Shown here piece by piece: positions 12,699-24,392 of a stretch of 64,000 nucleotides of DNA. The translations under genes were made by a program, and so were the position numbers. The DNA is taken from NCBI RefSeq assembly GCF_037392515.1, contig NC_090288.1, forward strand, positions 17,020,969 to 17,084,968, in the 5' to 3' direction. This DNA comes from Haliotis asinina. Its lineage: Eukaryota > Mollusca > Gastropoda > Lepetellida > Haliotidae. Under the pieces are notes generated by a model that saw nothing but the letters and a program-made list of their open reading frames with translations, was not told the origin of the DNA and did not search any database. Each line of letters starts with the position of its first letter. Position 1 is the stretch's first letter.

Positions 12699-13601
12699 CG
12701 CATTGCATAGTACACCATTGCATATGACCATTCCTTACTATATTTCTTACCATAAACAGATATAACTCAACAAATACGCAGCATATCTGACAACAGTCAG
12801 CGAATACAGCATCGACAAGCACATGTTGATTCAGAAGGAATATCATTGACATCATCGTCATAGCTGGCTTATCAATAACCTTGCGCTGACATCAGGATCC
12901 ATAACATGGCTAGCTCACGCTTCCACAAGTTACCCGTCCTTGATTTTCATGGACTAATTTGAGTGATTTCGCAACCCAGCCCCTTCTGACCAAACAGTGT
13001 GAGATTCAAACCCAATGGCCACGCTGGTTACAATAAAATCCGCAGGAAATTTAACATTTAAACTTTTGCTGGTTTGCGAAATAATGACGTCAAGCGTAAG
13101 AATGGATGTTTTCCGTTAAGCTGGCTGCGGCTTTGGGTTTATGCAACAGGAGCTACCTCCCTTCCCAACTATATCGCTACATGAGTGATCGGTAAAATTG
13201 ACGATATCAATCAAGTTAGGGTAAGATACGATTCTCCTACAGGCATGGAACTAGGATTCTGTGTATTATGGCTGTAATGCAAAACCTGGAGGCACTAAGG
13301 GTGCAGAACTGCATCAAAACACAACACGCTTACAGTTATACATTTAGAAATCTCTGATTGTTAGATACAAGGCCCAGATTAACTCATACTAGTATTGCAC
13401 TTTTACTGGTCAAGTTCACCAGGCAGACAAAATATTGAAAGTTGCGAAAAATGGATTTCGTTCGAATACAACGGATATTTTCACTGATAATTGAAACATG
13501 AGAGACACACATTTCACTTGTAGCGTCACGAGGACATTTACTCTTTGAAAACCTTGCAATCATAATGTTTCTGAAGCCGGCAGATCAATTTCTAATACAG
13601 A
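11736..13601. other. Non-coding sequence
   Basis: Contains the (CT)n(GT)n tract and a TGACGTCA at 13085-13092. No gene seen. Confidence 0.55.
12644..12697. repeat. (CT)n(GT)n compound microsatellite
   Basis: About eight CT units followed by about 17 GT units. Confidence 0.96.
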
Positions 13602-13613
13602 CTTTTATTATGA

Positions 13614-13885
13614 GTGAGTGAGTGAGTGAGTTTAGTTTTACATCGCACTTAGCAATATTCCAGATATATGGCGACGGTCTGTAAATAATCGAGTCTGGAC
13701 CAGACAATCCAGTGATCAACAACATGAGCATCGATCTGCGCAAATGGGAACCGATGACATGTGTCAACCAAGTCAGCTAGTCTGACCACCCGATCCCGTT
13801 AGTCGCCTCTTACGACAAGCATAGTCGCCTTTTATGGCAAGTATGGGTTGCTGAAGGCCATTCTACCCCGGGACCTTCACGGGTT
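13614..13885 (-). mobile_element. SINE family B, full length, intact target-site duplication
   Basis: Read on the minus strand, the element runs from an ACCCGTGAAGGTCC-type head, through a 22-bp internal duplication (CGACTATGCTTG/CGACTAACGGG region), a central body (TTGATCACTGGATTGTCTGG), and a tail related to CTGGAATATTGCTAAGTGCG ending in short GTGA/TCAC repeats. It is flanked by a perfect 12-bp direct repeat, CTTTTATTATGA, at 13602-13613 and 13886-13897. That is the target-site duplication expected of LINE-mediated retrotransposition. I see no clear RNA polymerase III boxes in the head. Confidence 0.88.
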
Positions 13886-14846
13886 CTTTTATTATGATAA
13901 AATCAATAATATTCAAGTCAGGATAATTTGAATTTCAGCTTTATCTGCCCCTTTGACTGAATGCTACTGGTACATTTCACTGAATTAATGGATGTGAATG
14001 CGTGATGAGTGAATGTTATATGACGCTGCTGTCAACAACAGCACAGACATGCTATGGGCTGGGTTTTGACAAGAAGCCAGTGGACGATATCATGAGCATG
14101 AACTCGGGGAACTATGGTTACTCGGCCCTCGCTTGGGTCGACAAAATAAGTAGTCGAACAGACTGAAGGTAAACAAGACCAGTCGTATGCTGGTATATTT
14201 TTTTATGTTTTCAAAACACAGACTGGATTTTATGTCAATAGAAACACTGGCAAGCCTTAACATATAAATGTATTTTCCTTTCCATAAATGGATGATACTG
14301 GTATGATACTCCGCGTATCACGTACGTTCAAAAACATTTGGATTAAATTTTAATCTACTACACTTTTAATAGTAGTGTTGTTGCCATTTTAATTTAAGGT
14401 TAATTATAAATTGGCCTACAATCGCCGGCGGCGTAGGGATTGTGTAAATCCAGCTAGGGTCCATGCAGGTATCAAAAGTAGTATAAGTCCCCATGGACCC
14501 TAGTATCGTGAATTACCTTCAGTTCTTGGCGATCAACAGACTGTTTTTATCTTGTATCGTCTTATACAGTTAAACTGTTTCAGATTTCATTAATAGTCTT
14601 AAATCTATATTTGCCATAGTTCAGTAGTTTTACTGTCCTTCATTGACAGATATTTTTTACTTTTATTTACTTTCAATTATTATAAAAGTAAAAGTGGAGC
14701 TAGTTATGACATGACTGATGAACTCACTAACTCATTCTGTGTGTCATATTCTGTGCTTGTACAAGTTCATGCCGATTGTTATATTTTACGTGCGTTTCAA
14801 TTTCTTCGTTACGAACTCAAATCACCGTTAACTCATAACATCCAAG

Positions 14847-15011
14847 TGAAAGAGTATGGCTTTACGCGACTCTTAGCACTATTCCAACGGTATCACTGTA
14901 AGGGGATACCAGAAATGAGGTTCGCACACTGTATCTATGTGGGGAACCGAACCCGGTCCTTCGGCGTGACGAGTGAACGCTGTAACCAGTAGACTACCCC
15001 ACCGCCCCTCC
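14847..15011 (-). mobile_element. SINE family A, near full length
   Basis: Antisense tail, body (GGATACCAGAAATGAGG, ACACTGTATCTATGTGGGG), B box (GGTTCGG on the sense strand, from GAACCGAACCC) and A box (CTACTGGTTACAG in sense), ending in the ACCGCCCC head. No convincing target-site duplication was found. Confidence 0.82.
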
Positions 15012-15084
15012 AAAAACAAGGGGAATACACAAACATGTACACGCTAGTAGAACAGTATAGAGACGCCCGTGCTTATGCACACGC

Positions 15085-15383
15085 AGCCCCCAGTCCACCC
15101 TACCCGCAGTCCACCGTACCCCGAGTCCACCCTGCAGCCCCCAGTCCACCCTACCCTCAGTCCACCCTGCAGCCCCCAGTCCACTCTACCTCCAGTCCAC
15201 CCTGCAGCCCCCAGTCCACCCTGCAGTTCCCTGTCCACATTGCAGCCCCCTGTCCACCCTGCAGCCCCCTGTCCACCCTGCAGCCCCCTGTCCAGCCTAC
15301 CCCCAGTCCCCAGTCCACTACCCCCAGTCCACCCTGCAGCCCCCAGTCCACCCTGCAGCCCCCTGTCCACCCTACCTGCAGTC
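15085..15383. repeat. C-rich minisatellite (CCAGTCCACCCTGCAGCC)
   Basis: Short units of CCCCAGTCCACC plus CTGCAGC or CTAC, of variable length, repeat about 17 times. Open frames on both strands (Pro/Ser-rich on +, Gly/Trp-rich on -) are by-products of the repeat. The minus strand has closely spaced runs of three to five G and could form G-quadruplexes. Confidence 0.92.
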
Positions 15384-15716
15384 CGTTAAAAACATTAATG
15401 ACTGAGCGGATATGATAATTCGTGATAACTTAATATGATTGTTAATTTGTTTTGCCTATAGCTGTAACGAAGATGTTTGTCGTACTTGAAATGTTAATTC
15501 TCTTCATGAGAAAAGCTTTAGATGCACTACGTTTTCGGAATGTTAATTCCTGAACCCTGGGAAAATGAATAGAATAAGACCATTTTACGAAAATAATAAC
15601 ATTCCTACTTTTTGAGGGAAACTGTAAGAGGTGCTTGGTGTCCATTTGCTTCCAGGATCCTTTAATTGGTGCAATATTTAAATTTAAAAGTTGAATAATT
15701 AGTGAATGAAAGCCAT

Positions 15717-15719
<3 letters not shown>

Positions 15720-15774
<55 letters not shown>
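15720..15774. repeat. (CA)n microsatellite
   Basis: About 27 uninterrupted CA units. Confidence 0.97.
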
Positions 15775-15777
<3 letters not shown>

Positions 15778-15888
15778 TAACAAACTTCTTGTTACTGCAA
15801 GGGATTACGGAAGAAGGGACATAACTCTTTTGCTCTTATTCCTAATGAAACGGGAAATGATTTTATTTCCCTTCTGAACACGATACTC

Positions 15889-16000
15889 GGCAACATTTCA
15901 GCTCTTTTTCGGTGGTCTGTAAAAATCAAGACAATCAAGTGATCAACATCATGGGAGCCGATCTACACATTTGGGTGGGATATGGTGGCATTTGACAACA
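15889..16000 (-). mobile_element. SINE family B, degraded fragment
   Basis: Antisense body pieces: CGGTGGTCTGTAAAAATC, AATCAAGTGATCAACATCAT, GGAGCCGATCTACACATTTG. The head and tail are lost or decayed. Confidence 0.6.
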
Positions 16001-16510
16001 TTATAACGGGCATTGTTTTTCATTATCAATTTGTTTAAGAAATATCACAAATCGTTTAATAACCCGTTTGCTAGATAGATCGAGACCGGAAATGATGCAA
16101 TAAGAATTTGAAACACATAAAATTGAGTTTTATCATAGTGTAGACAGGAAACGTATAATAAAATGAAATCTAGAAACGTGTGTAAAATAGGCGCTCACAA
16201 TACCGAAGAAAGACATATTTGTCATACTTCAACAATTTTCGACTGACTAATCATCCACCTATCAACAGAACTGTAATAACCTAAATACGTGTGTCATGTT
16301 ACATTGTAGAAGCCTTGAGTTTGTCAACATTTGCAAGCTGTCAATGAAGGGAACGATTCTTAAGTTATGCCGTAAGACTGGGAGTTGTCTCCCTTACACT
16401 GTCAACGCAACAGGGAGACCGCGCCATGCACGTTGAAAGATCCTACAAACTGATGGTTGTGTGGCCAGGTGCATGCTGTGGTTTCCGGTCGTTGTACGTT
16501 TGTCTCTAGT

Positions 16511-16662
16511 AGTGAGTGAGTTGGGTTTAATCCCGTTTTTAGCAATATTTCAGCAATATCATGGCGAGGGACACCAGAAATTGGTTTCACACATTGTACC
16601 CATGTGGGGAATCGAACCTGGGCTAAATAACTGCAACCATTACCCTACACCTACCACCACCC
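16511..16662 (-). mobile_element. SINE family A, near full length
   Basis: AGTGAGTGAGTTGGGTTTAA tail, AGCAATATTTCAGCAATATC, GGGACACCAGAAATTGG, CACATTGTACCCATGTGGGG, then a decayed head with GCAACCATTACCCTACAC. Confidence 0.8.
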
Positions 16663-18502
16663 ATATCTCTCATGATTTACCGCGCTGGTATTTCCATACA
16701 ACCTGCGAAAACATGAATCGCGATAAAACAAAATTTTATTCACGACGATATATTGCCAAAATATTGTACACGTAAGCTGCAATACGATAACAATCCCGAT
16801 ATGTAAAGGAAGCGATAAGTGTCACGATACTGAAATCTTTAATGCTAACACCAACTATAAAACACCTTAAGATCATAACAAAACCGATCTAATGGTAGTT
16901 CGTCAAATTCCGCTAGCGTTGATCAATGTACACTGGGAAACGAGACAACCTTTACTGATCAGGGATAAACCGGAAAATATATATCATTGAGCATGTATTT
17001 TGATCTTTAAACAAAAGTAAGTTTTTTTTCTTGACAGATACAGTCATTTGGCAATATTTAAAGTTAAATATCGACGAATCGTGGCTGATTTGATGTATCG
17101 TTTGGAAGTACTGAAGTATCGGCGGTCCATGGATAGTCTCGCCTGAGTTGGAAAGGTGCAAGTCAGTGTGATGTTGAATGAATACAGAGACGTCTCATGG
17201 CGTCACAGTGTCACCTTGGTTTATTTTGGTTCCTTGGTTTAGTCTGTTTTGTTCCCTTATTTTCCAGTAATAAAACTTATGTAAATCGACTTGATAGGTT
17301 AGTCAGTGAATTAAAACCGAATGCACTGTGTCACCGAATACACCATACCAATCGGAAAGCGGGAAATAACATCACTACAGCATGTTCCGCTTGATCAAGT
17401 GAATACTAATGCATGACCTTGTCACAAGTGGTTGGGTCTATCATTGTGATGGGGTACACCTTTATCAGTGCATTGTTAACAAGTCCGAACAGCCGAGATA
17501 ATCCTACCGTTTGACACCTCAGTGTCGAGAAATTGTCAACAATTTCTTAACATTCTTTCAAAAATAGCTACAGATGATTTGATGTTTCCGATGTACGCAT
17601 GCTTTGCACGAAGGTAACAATATAGTAAATTTTTCTACACCCCTATTTAATGTAGTTAACTCGACCGGCCGTTGGTGCCATTTGACATCCAGGGCCATGC
17701 ATATGTAGAGTAGCTGAGGTCATACTGAACAAGCTGTAGGGTTGTAGATAATTCGATTCTCTTTATAATGTATTCGCTTTAAGTAACCCTATTTCTTTGA
17801 TCACACATATCCTCTACAGAAACTGTCGCGATAGTCTATGTATCTATATACACGTAAATATATATCTATGTACATCAAAGATGTGATATATATTGTCTTG
17901 CCATGTGTAATGTATCTGAGAATTGAAATGGAATCAAAAAAGTTGTAGGTTTGTGTACTAGCAAATAAACTGCACTGCAACTTTTCGTCATTCTGGTGCC
18001 CATATTCCGAAAAGTACTGCAGCATTCTGGAAGCCTGAGTGTTTGACTGTGAATGACAACGATTGTACAGGCACGCAGAGCCTATTTTGTCGCCATAAAA
18101 ATCTATATAGTGGCTATGATGACAGAAATTTCGAATTTAGATGAAACTTTGATCTTCGATCTATTTTTATAAATGTATTGTATGTATAGTATACTGTTTA
18201 GTCAATTAATTACAATGGGAAACTTCAGTGTGAATGAAAGTCTGTGGAGATTTTAATATATTAAACTATAGAGGCATTCACAAACCTTCATAAATATTTC
18301 ATTACCCAAAATATCCGTTCTGAGAAAAACATTGTAATAGATATTATTTGAAAGGCGATATACTGGTATACCGGTATGATTAACATGCACATATTTTTTG
18401 TATTAAAACGGACTGTATGTGTACGCAGATATACAGTGTGTAAGCTTCTACTGACTAAACATCTGCATCCAGAAGGTTTGTCAGGGCGCGCGCGAGCGAT
18501 AA

Positions 18503-18545
<43 letters not shown>

Positions 18546-20235
18546 AAATGAGAGAGAGAGAGACAGAGAGAAACGGCACATTCTCTGTGAATCTTTGAAG
18601 GCCAGTTAGAAGACCAGGATTTATGAAAGTTAACTTCTTTATGATAACCAAGAAAGTAATCTGAGGCAGACATATCCAAGAAACTCTACGCAAGTCTAGA
18701 AAATGTAGTCTGAAGCAAAAATATCCAAGAAAGTACATGGAAGTCTATAAAATGTGCCAAGTCTAGATTGCCAAAAGTTTCTGACAAGGTAGGAAGTCTC
18801 AGGGCCCCTTCATATTTTGTATTATTTTTTTACTGTGAACTTTTTTATGTAAAGCATGTTCATTTCATCCGGATTTTGTCAAGCTTCGATATCATATCCT
18901 CTTAACAGGGAATATTTACGTGGCTATTGAAATATGTATAAACGAGAAAAAACATTATGAAACCTGCTGTAAACATTTTCCGTTCGTGTGCCTAAACAGC
19001 AACACATTTGCTGATTGTATTTCAATAACATTAGCCCTGATTCGCACAAACCAAAACCCCATTATCAAGAAGGAGAAAAGTATTCGTCGTCCTCAGAAGA
19101 CCTTTTCTCTAAACACCTGAATTTGTATTATCCCTGAAGAAAACAAAACTCTTGACTGTTTAGCCGTTCACAATGCTTAGAGACTAATCTTAAACAATAC
19201 CATTACTAATTTAAAATAATCTGTACAAAATAAACCATAAATCAAATATCTCAATTCTCGGGGTTATATCGATCTCCCAAGAATATATCTCCATATTCAT
19301 TCCTTAAATATTTTGTGTTACTGCGTTTAATGGAGAAAGACCTTTTCGTACTTGCAAATGCACCACGTGCTTGTCTAGAGTACTCGAAGTCCATTTCTTT
19401 CAGGAACTTTTAGAATGAGACAAAAAATACACATTTACTAAACTGCCGGAAAAACAAGCATTCCTTTCTTCTGTTGTTGAACAAAACCCTCTCAAGTCCC
19501 ATTAGAACAACACGACTAGCTGATGGAATATAGCACTTCACATTTATATAACATTGACACATTTCTTACGACAGGTCTTATTAAACCAACACTTCCTCGA
19601 TTCAATTAGCTCGAAGCAAAAGAAGTACCGCATTTATTTTGAAAAGTGTCTCCAAATGATTTTTTGTCGTTTTGTGTTGATTCCCCCACGTGTACGACCA
19701 TTCATTGTTAACCAGTATGTATTTGTTGTTTCTTAAAACATCCATCCCTCCACCCTCTCAAACCCCAGGTGTAATTGTGTTGCTGAGTACAGGTAAGAGA
19801 AGACAAGCAGTTTATCTTGAGGGGGTGAGTGAAATGCAATTTGGCTCTCGGTGAGTTAACATAAATCAAGGTTGGTGGTTTAAGTGGTGATTGGTGGTGA
19901 ACAATTCATCGTTTCAGAAAGCATTAAAACAACCAGTGCATATTTAGAGCTTTCACTGGTTTATTGTACGTCCCTTAATCCAATACTTACAGCAGCCCTA
20001 TCGCTAAGATCGCTTTGTGTGAGTGTGCCAAGCTTAACGTGTTTTTGCATGATGTAAGCATGCGTAAGACGAACAATGACGTATATTTAATCAAATCTAA
20101 TGAACTAAATCTCATAGTTGTCTTGATTTGAGAACGCATATTTCACACTAAACATATCCAGTTCTGTCACTTTAAAATTTTAACTGTAATATATGCATGT
20201 TGTTTCAAAGGCATTTAGAAGTTGGAGGAATCAAA
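16663..20235. other. Non-coding sequence
   Basis: AT-rich unique DNA with the (GA)n tract and a small perfect hairpin (AGAAATTG/CAATTTCT, 17528-17547). No frame resembles a known protein. Confidence 0.55.
18499..18571. repeat. (GA)n microsatellite
   Basis: AGAG runs with AAAG and AAATG interruptions; the Arg/Glu or Ser/Leu repeats in translated frames are artefacts. Confidence 0.95.
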
Positions 20236-20411
20236 CTAAAAGTGATTTATGGTTCAACGTCTTTATTCTACAAGGTCACAACGTTTCGAGACAGATTCTA
20301 GTCTCTTCTTCAGGTGTACATGATGGCTTTCAGGTGAAGAAGAGACTAGAATCTGTCTCGAAACGTTGTGACCTTGTAGAATAAAGAAGTTGAACCATAA
20401 AGCACTTTTAG
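20236..20411. mobile_element. 176-nt inverted repeat, Penelope-like terminal unit candidate
   Basis: Arms 20236-20312 and 20335-20411 are near-perfect reverse complements (about 77 bases, very few mismatches) around a 22-base loop (20313-20334). Read on the minus strand from 20313, the left arm has CTGAAGA, then AGAGAC/GTCTC able to form a stem, then GAAA followed by CGTTG. This is the order of a hammerhead ribozyme core, which is known from the terminal repeats of Penelope-like retroelements. No reverse transcriptase or GIY-YIG reading frame lies nearby. Confidence 0.55.
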
Positions 20412-20734
20412 TGTAATATATGCAGAATGAAATATTTAAATATATATTTGTTTGGATTTGTATTTTCTTTTCTTAGAGCAGTCATAGCAACCTACACACC
20501 GTTATAGCAATGAAATAAACTACACATTCATAGCTTTTTGTTATATTTTTTCTGCAACATTGAAATTATTTTCATTTATTTTATTTTTTATTTTTGTTAA
20601 AAAAGATCAGCACAAGGGATGTATCTGCTCACTGGGTAACAGATACGATAAGGCAGGTGCTTGTTTCCAACCATTTTGAATTTCACGTTTCATGATCAAA
20701 TTGTACCGCACTTTCCGTTCACATATTATAGTCT

Positions 20735-21285
20735 CTCTTTTCATCCCTGCTCTATATTCAGTTTTTTTCATCCTTGCTCAATACTATCTTTTTTCACCCA
20801 TTCTGTATATTCTCTTTTTCCATGCCTGCTCTATGTTCTCTTTTTTTCCATCCATGCTCCACCTTCTCATTTTCATCCATGCTCTATATTCTCTTTTTCC
20901 ATGCCTGCTCTATATTCTCTTTTTTCATCCACGCTCCACCTCCTCTTCTTCATCGGTGCTCTACATTCTCATTTTTATCCCTGTTCTGTATTCTCTTTTG
21001 TTTATCCCTGCTCTATATTCTCTTGTTTTCATCCCTGTTGTATGTTAATCTTTTTCATCCCTGCTCTATGTTCATTTTTTCATCCTTGCTCTGTTAACTT
21101 ATCCTATTACCTTATTTCATCCCTGTTCTATGTTTTCTTTTTCCGTCTCTTTCTTCATCCGGGCTCTACCTTTTCTTTTTTTACCTTCTTCCCCTTTTCA
21201 CCCATGTGTTTCTTTCTGTTCAGCCCTGCTCTACCTTCTCTTTTTCATCTATGCTTAATTTTCTCCTTTCAGACTTGCTAGGTCT
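20735..21285. repeat. Degenerate pyrimidine-rich tandem repeat
   Basis: Variants of TTTTCATCCCTGCTCTATAT plus TCTCTTTTT recur about every 25-35 bases. The 206-residue and smaller Ser/Phe/Cys-rich frames in it come from the repeat and carry no recognisable domain. Confidence 0.88.
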
Positions 21286-22024
21286 CGCCTCTACCTTCTT
21301 GTCATTTCGCCTCTTCACGAGAGATTGTTGTCCAAGCATCCCATGCATAGACGCTCAATGCTACAATGCACACATATTATTTATGGTGACCATATAAAAT
21401 TGCGATTTTGTTCTTTTCCACAGCTACCACAATTCCACATTCTCTAAACAAACTCATCCACCTACAACTGACGTGAAGTAATCTCAATAAACACCATACG
21501 TAGGAAACACGAAAACAGAATATACGAATTAGCTAGGTATATCAAATAAATGTATACCGTACAAACAATTTATAGCTGAAGTACAGCACTATAGACATTT
21601 ACCCGTAGCTATTCCCGGTGATGTACTAAACACCTTATTGCGTGTTTATCAGTCCGGGTCAGCATACGACCACTCAGGACATATTACCACTGTATGAGGC
21701 CTGTCTATACCACACTGACTCTGCTAATCTTGACAGAATGTACACAATAAGGACTTGTCTGTGTAGCGATACATCGAATAGATTACATTCACCATACCTA
21801 TTTTCTAAAATAACATCAGATACCATCATTGTTGATTTCTCGATTTTCGGTCAAGAAGATTGTATGAATTGTCTACGGTACATAGACACTGTTTATTATC
21901 TGATGTTTTGTATTGTGTTATCTTTTACCGGACCTATTGTGTCGAGAGAAGAAATGTTTCTGTTAAATTTTCGCGTGATCAGTGTTTAATTCATACAGAA
22001 CACCCCACAACAACAAGTAACGAG

Positions 22025-22156
22025 AGTGGGTGGGTGTGGTTTCATATTGTAAATAGCAACATCAGGGGACATCAGAAATAGGTTTCTATATTGTTTCCCA
22101 TGTGGTGAAATGAACTCAGACTTTTAGCTGGACAAGCTGTAACCACTACCCCACTG
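22025..22156 (-). mobile_element. SINE family A, decayed
   Basis: Antisense GGGGACATCAGAAATAGG, TTGTTTCCCATGTGG and CTGTAACCACTACCCCACTG (A-box side). Confidence 0.68.
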
Positions 22157-23139
22157 CATCATAGGTTAATGAAAGCAATTACACATTTGTTGAATACTTT
22201 ATGTTAACTTTCAATCATGACAGATGTTAGTTAAATCATGATCGCTGGCTTTACGTTAGAGCATTCAAGAAGACAACTTTCAAATAAACTCAACTGCCTG
22301 TACTGTAGTCGAGATGTGGTCAGTGTCGAGTCGTCATTCTATCAGTTCATACCATTGCTGGTTTTTGAGCAGCTATGAAAGTTACGGTCATCGCCCGGTT
22401 TGAGATCTGGAAAAGGAATCAGTACAAGGCGGGTTGAACATCACCACAAGGAACAAGTTGATATAATATGTCGATATTGCCAGATCAGTCAGTATCAGAC
22501 AGGGCACTGATGCTTGACCCAATATATAAATGATAAGTTCTTTATGATTATCAACAGATTTGAGAACTGAAGATCGCTTGATATAATCCGTTTTGGATGA
22601 TCTGTCAGACCAATCAGCACCAAAGAGCGCGTACCTCCTTCACACAAACTAACAGCAGTCAAGGCTATGTTTCCAACTTACAGTTTGTCCAAATCTACCC
22701 CAGTCATATCTGTGAACACAGTCGGGTGTTGGAGCCAGACACATCGGCCTATACATAGCTAGTCAAAGGTCACATGGTAACCATGGTGAATGGTGAATTT
22801 TATGAATAAGTACCATGCGACCTCCATTCATGAACCCCCGTGTGAGTCGACAAAGCTGGCCAGATAGTTACAGTATGTACACGGCTGACTGTGTATCATC
22901 ACACGGTGTGGATGATTGCCCAAGCTATCAACCACTGGTTTGCCTCGATATTTTCCATATGGCTGTACTAAGACCGGAAGTGACGTAAACAATACTCACT
23001 CAAACCGTAGATACGCAAAGCTGAAGACTGATGACCTCATACTATGCTTGTATTGTCACTTCATTCACGTTAATTAGTTTGATAATTGTGTTGATATATT
23101 AGAGATGAAGAAGCGATCCCTGGAGTTTGCTGGGTGGTT

Positions 23140-23308
23140 AGACTCATTGTATTGGTTGATGGCGTGTAGCATGATCGCGACGGGGACTATATACAAAAGA
23201 AGACCCGGGTTCGATTCTCCACATGGGTACAATGTGTGAAGCTCTTTTCTGGTGTTCGATGCCGTGTTGCTAGGATATTGCTAAAAGCGGGGTAAAACCC
23301 AACTCGCC
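23140..23308 (+). mobile_element. SINE family A with altered head
   Basis: From 23199 onward it is a standard family A copy: GAAGACCCGGGTTCGATTCT (intact B box), ACATGGGTACAATGTGTGAA, GATATTGCTAAAAGCGGGGT and a tail. The 60 bases before this are diverged but keep a GGTGGTTAGACTC-type A box. Confidence 0.75.
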
Positions 23309-24040
23309 GTTATAATTGATTTTATGCATTTTATTGAATTCAGATGAAGGTGAGTGTTTAGAAACGGAAGTTGCTGTGACAGCGCTATGTGTATCCCGTG
23401 CTTTCAGCTATCGTGAATCAAGTCAAACGTGGCTTATCTGAACCGTTCAAACAGTAATTTCCGAACAGATCTTCGGTTTGATTAACTTAACATTCATTAA
23501 CATTCATTTATTAATTTATTTATTATTGTATGTGTACGCAGATATACCGTGCATACGCTGCTACTGAATAAACATCTGTATCAAGGGGGTTTGTCGGCGT
23601 GGTTTTATGCGAAAAACAAATCTGGTTTAGTGCCAACAACATTAATACCTAGTCTCCGTGTAAAATCATCCAGGGTCCCTATTGCCCTTGTTTACTCAAT
23701 GTATTGTTTACAAACACACAAGATGTACAGGTTTGTGTATTCCGATCCTCTTCCAACCACTGAATCAGGCATGCTGTTTTTCATGCAATTGCACTTCCTG
23801 CGGTGTGCTTATGAATTGACAAAAATTGTAAATTCAGTCTTTCGTTTCATACATGCAGATTAATACTTTCTTTAAAACCACAAAAAGGCAATTTTTAAAT
23901 TGTGTTTTGTATTATTTCTTTAGGTTTATAACTGTATTTCTTTAGGTTTACAATTGTGTGCTTGAACACACAACTTCCGAAACTTAGTTTCCGATATGTT
24001 TCGACAAACCGCGCATTGGTCAACAACGGATGTTGAAATT

Positions 24041-24090
24041 CATGACGTCATAACGTCATGACTTGCTACCTTGACCTTGGCCAAGGTCGA
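24041..24090. promoter_or_regulatory. Adjacent CRE and nuclear-receptor palindromes
   Basis: CATGACGTCATAACGTCATG (24041-24060) is an inverted repeat with a 4-base centre. Twelve bases on, GACCTTGGCCAAGGTC (24073-24088) is a perfect 16-bp palindrome made of two opposed TGACCTTG/CAAGGTC half sites of the NR5A/ERR type. Confidence 0.45.
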
Positions 24091-24258
24091 TTGCAGGAAG
24101 GACTTCCGGAGATTAAGGTGATATTGTTTATGAACATGATTCGGTGCAGTATTGGTTTGAATTGGTCATTTGAGAGAAATACGACACCCGCAAATCATCT
24201 CATATTTCTTCAGGATCAAACCAAAACCAAAGGCCTGTGTCCATATGGAATCCATGTC

Positions 24259-24392
24259 CAAATTGGACTCTGCACAAGAAGACATGGAATAGATATGGCG
24301 TATACCCCCGAGTAGTGGGGGCAAATTGGACTCTGCACAAGAAGACATGGAATAGATATGGCGTATACCCCCGAGTAGTGGGGGCAAATTGG
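24259..24392. repeat. 63-bp tandem duplication
   Basis: CAAATTGGACTCTGCACAAG starts at 24259 and again at 24322, with a partial third CAAATTGG at 24385, so the period is exactly 63. The two copies are identical. Each contains CCCCCGAGTAGTGGGGG, a 5-bp stem hairpin. As 63 is a multiple of three, it extends open frames on both strands without indicating a gene. Confidence 0.95.

Noticed and set aside
15044..15415. Pro-rich (+) and Gly/Trp-rich (-) frames of 106-126 residues
   Set aside because: By-products of a C-rich minisatellite, open on both strands.
20661..21281. 206-residue Phe/Ser/Cys-rich frame
   Set aside because: It is explained entirely by a degenerate CT-rich tandem repeat.
23199..23308. 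tRNA genes at sites with good B boxes (also 25404, 55553, 48270)
   Set aside because: No complete cloverleaf; each continues into the same SINE body and tail.
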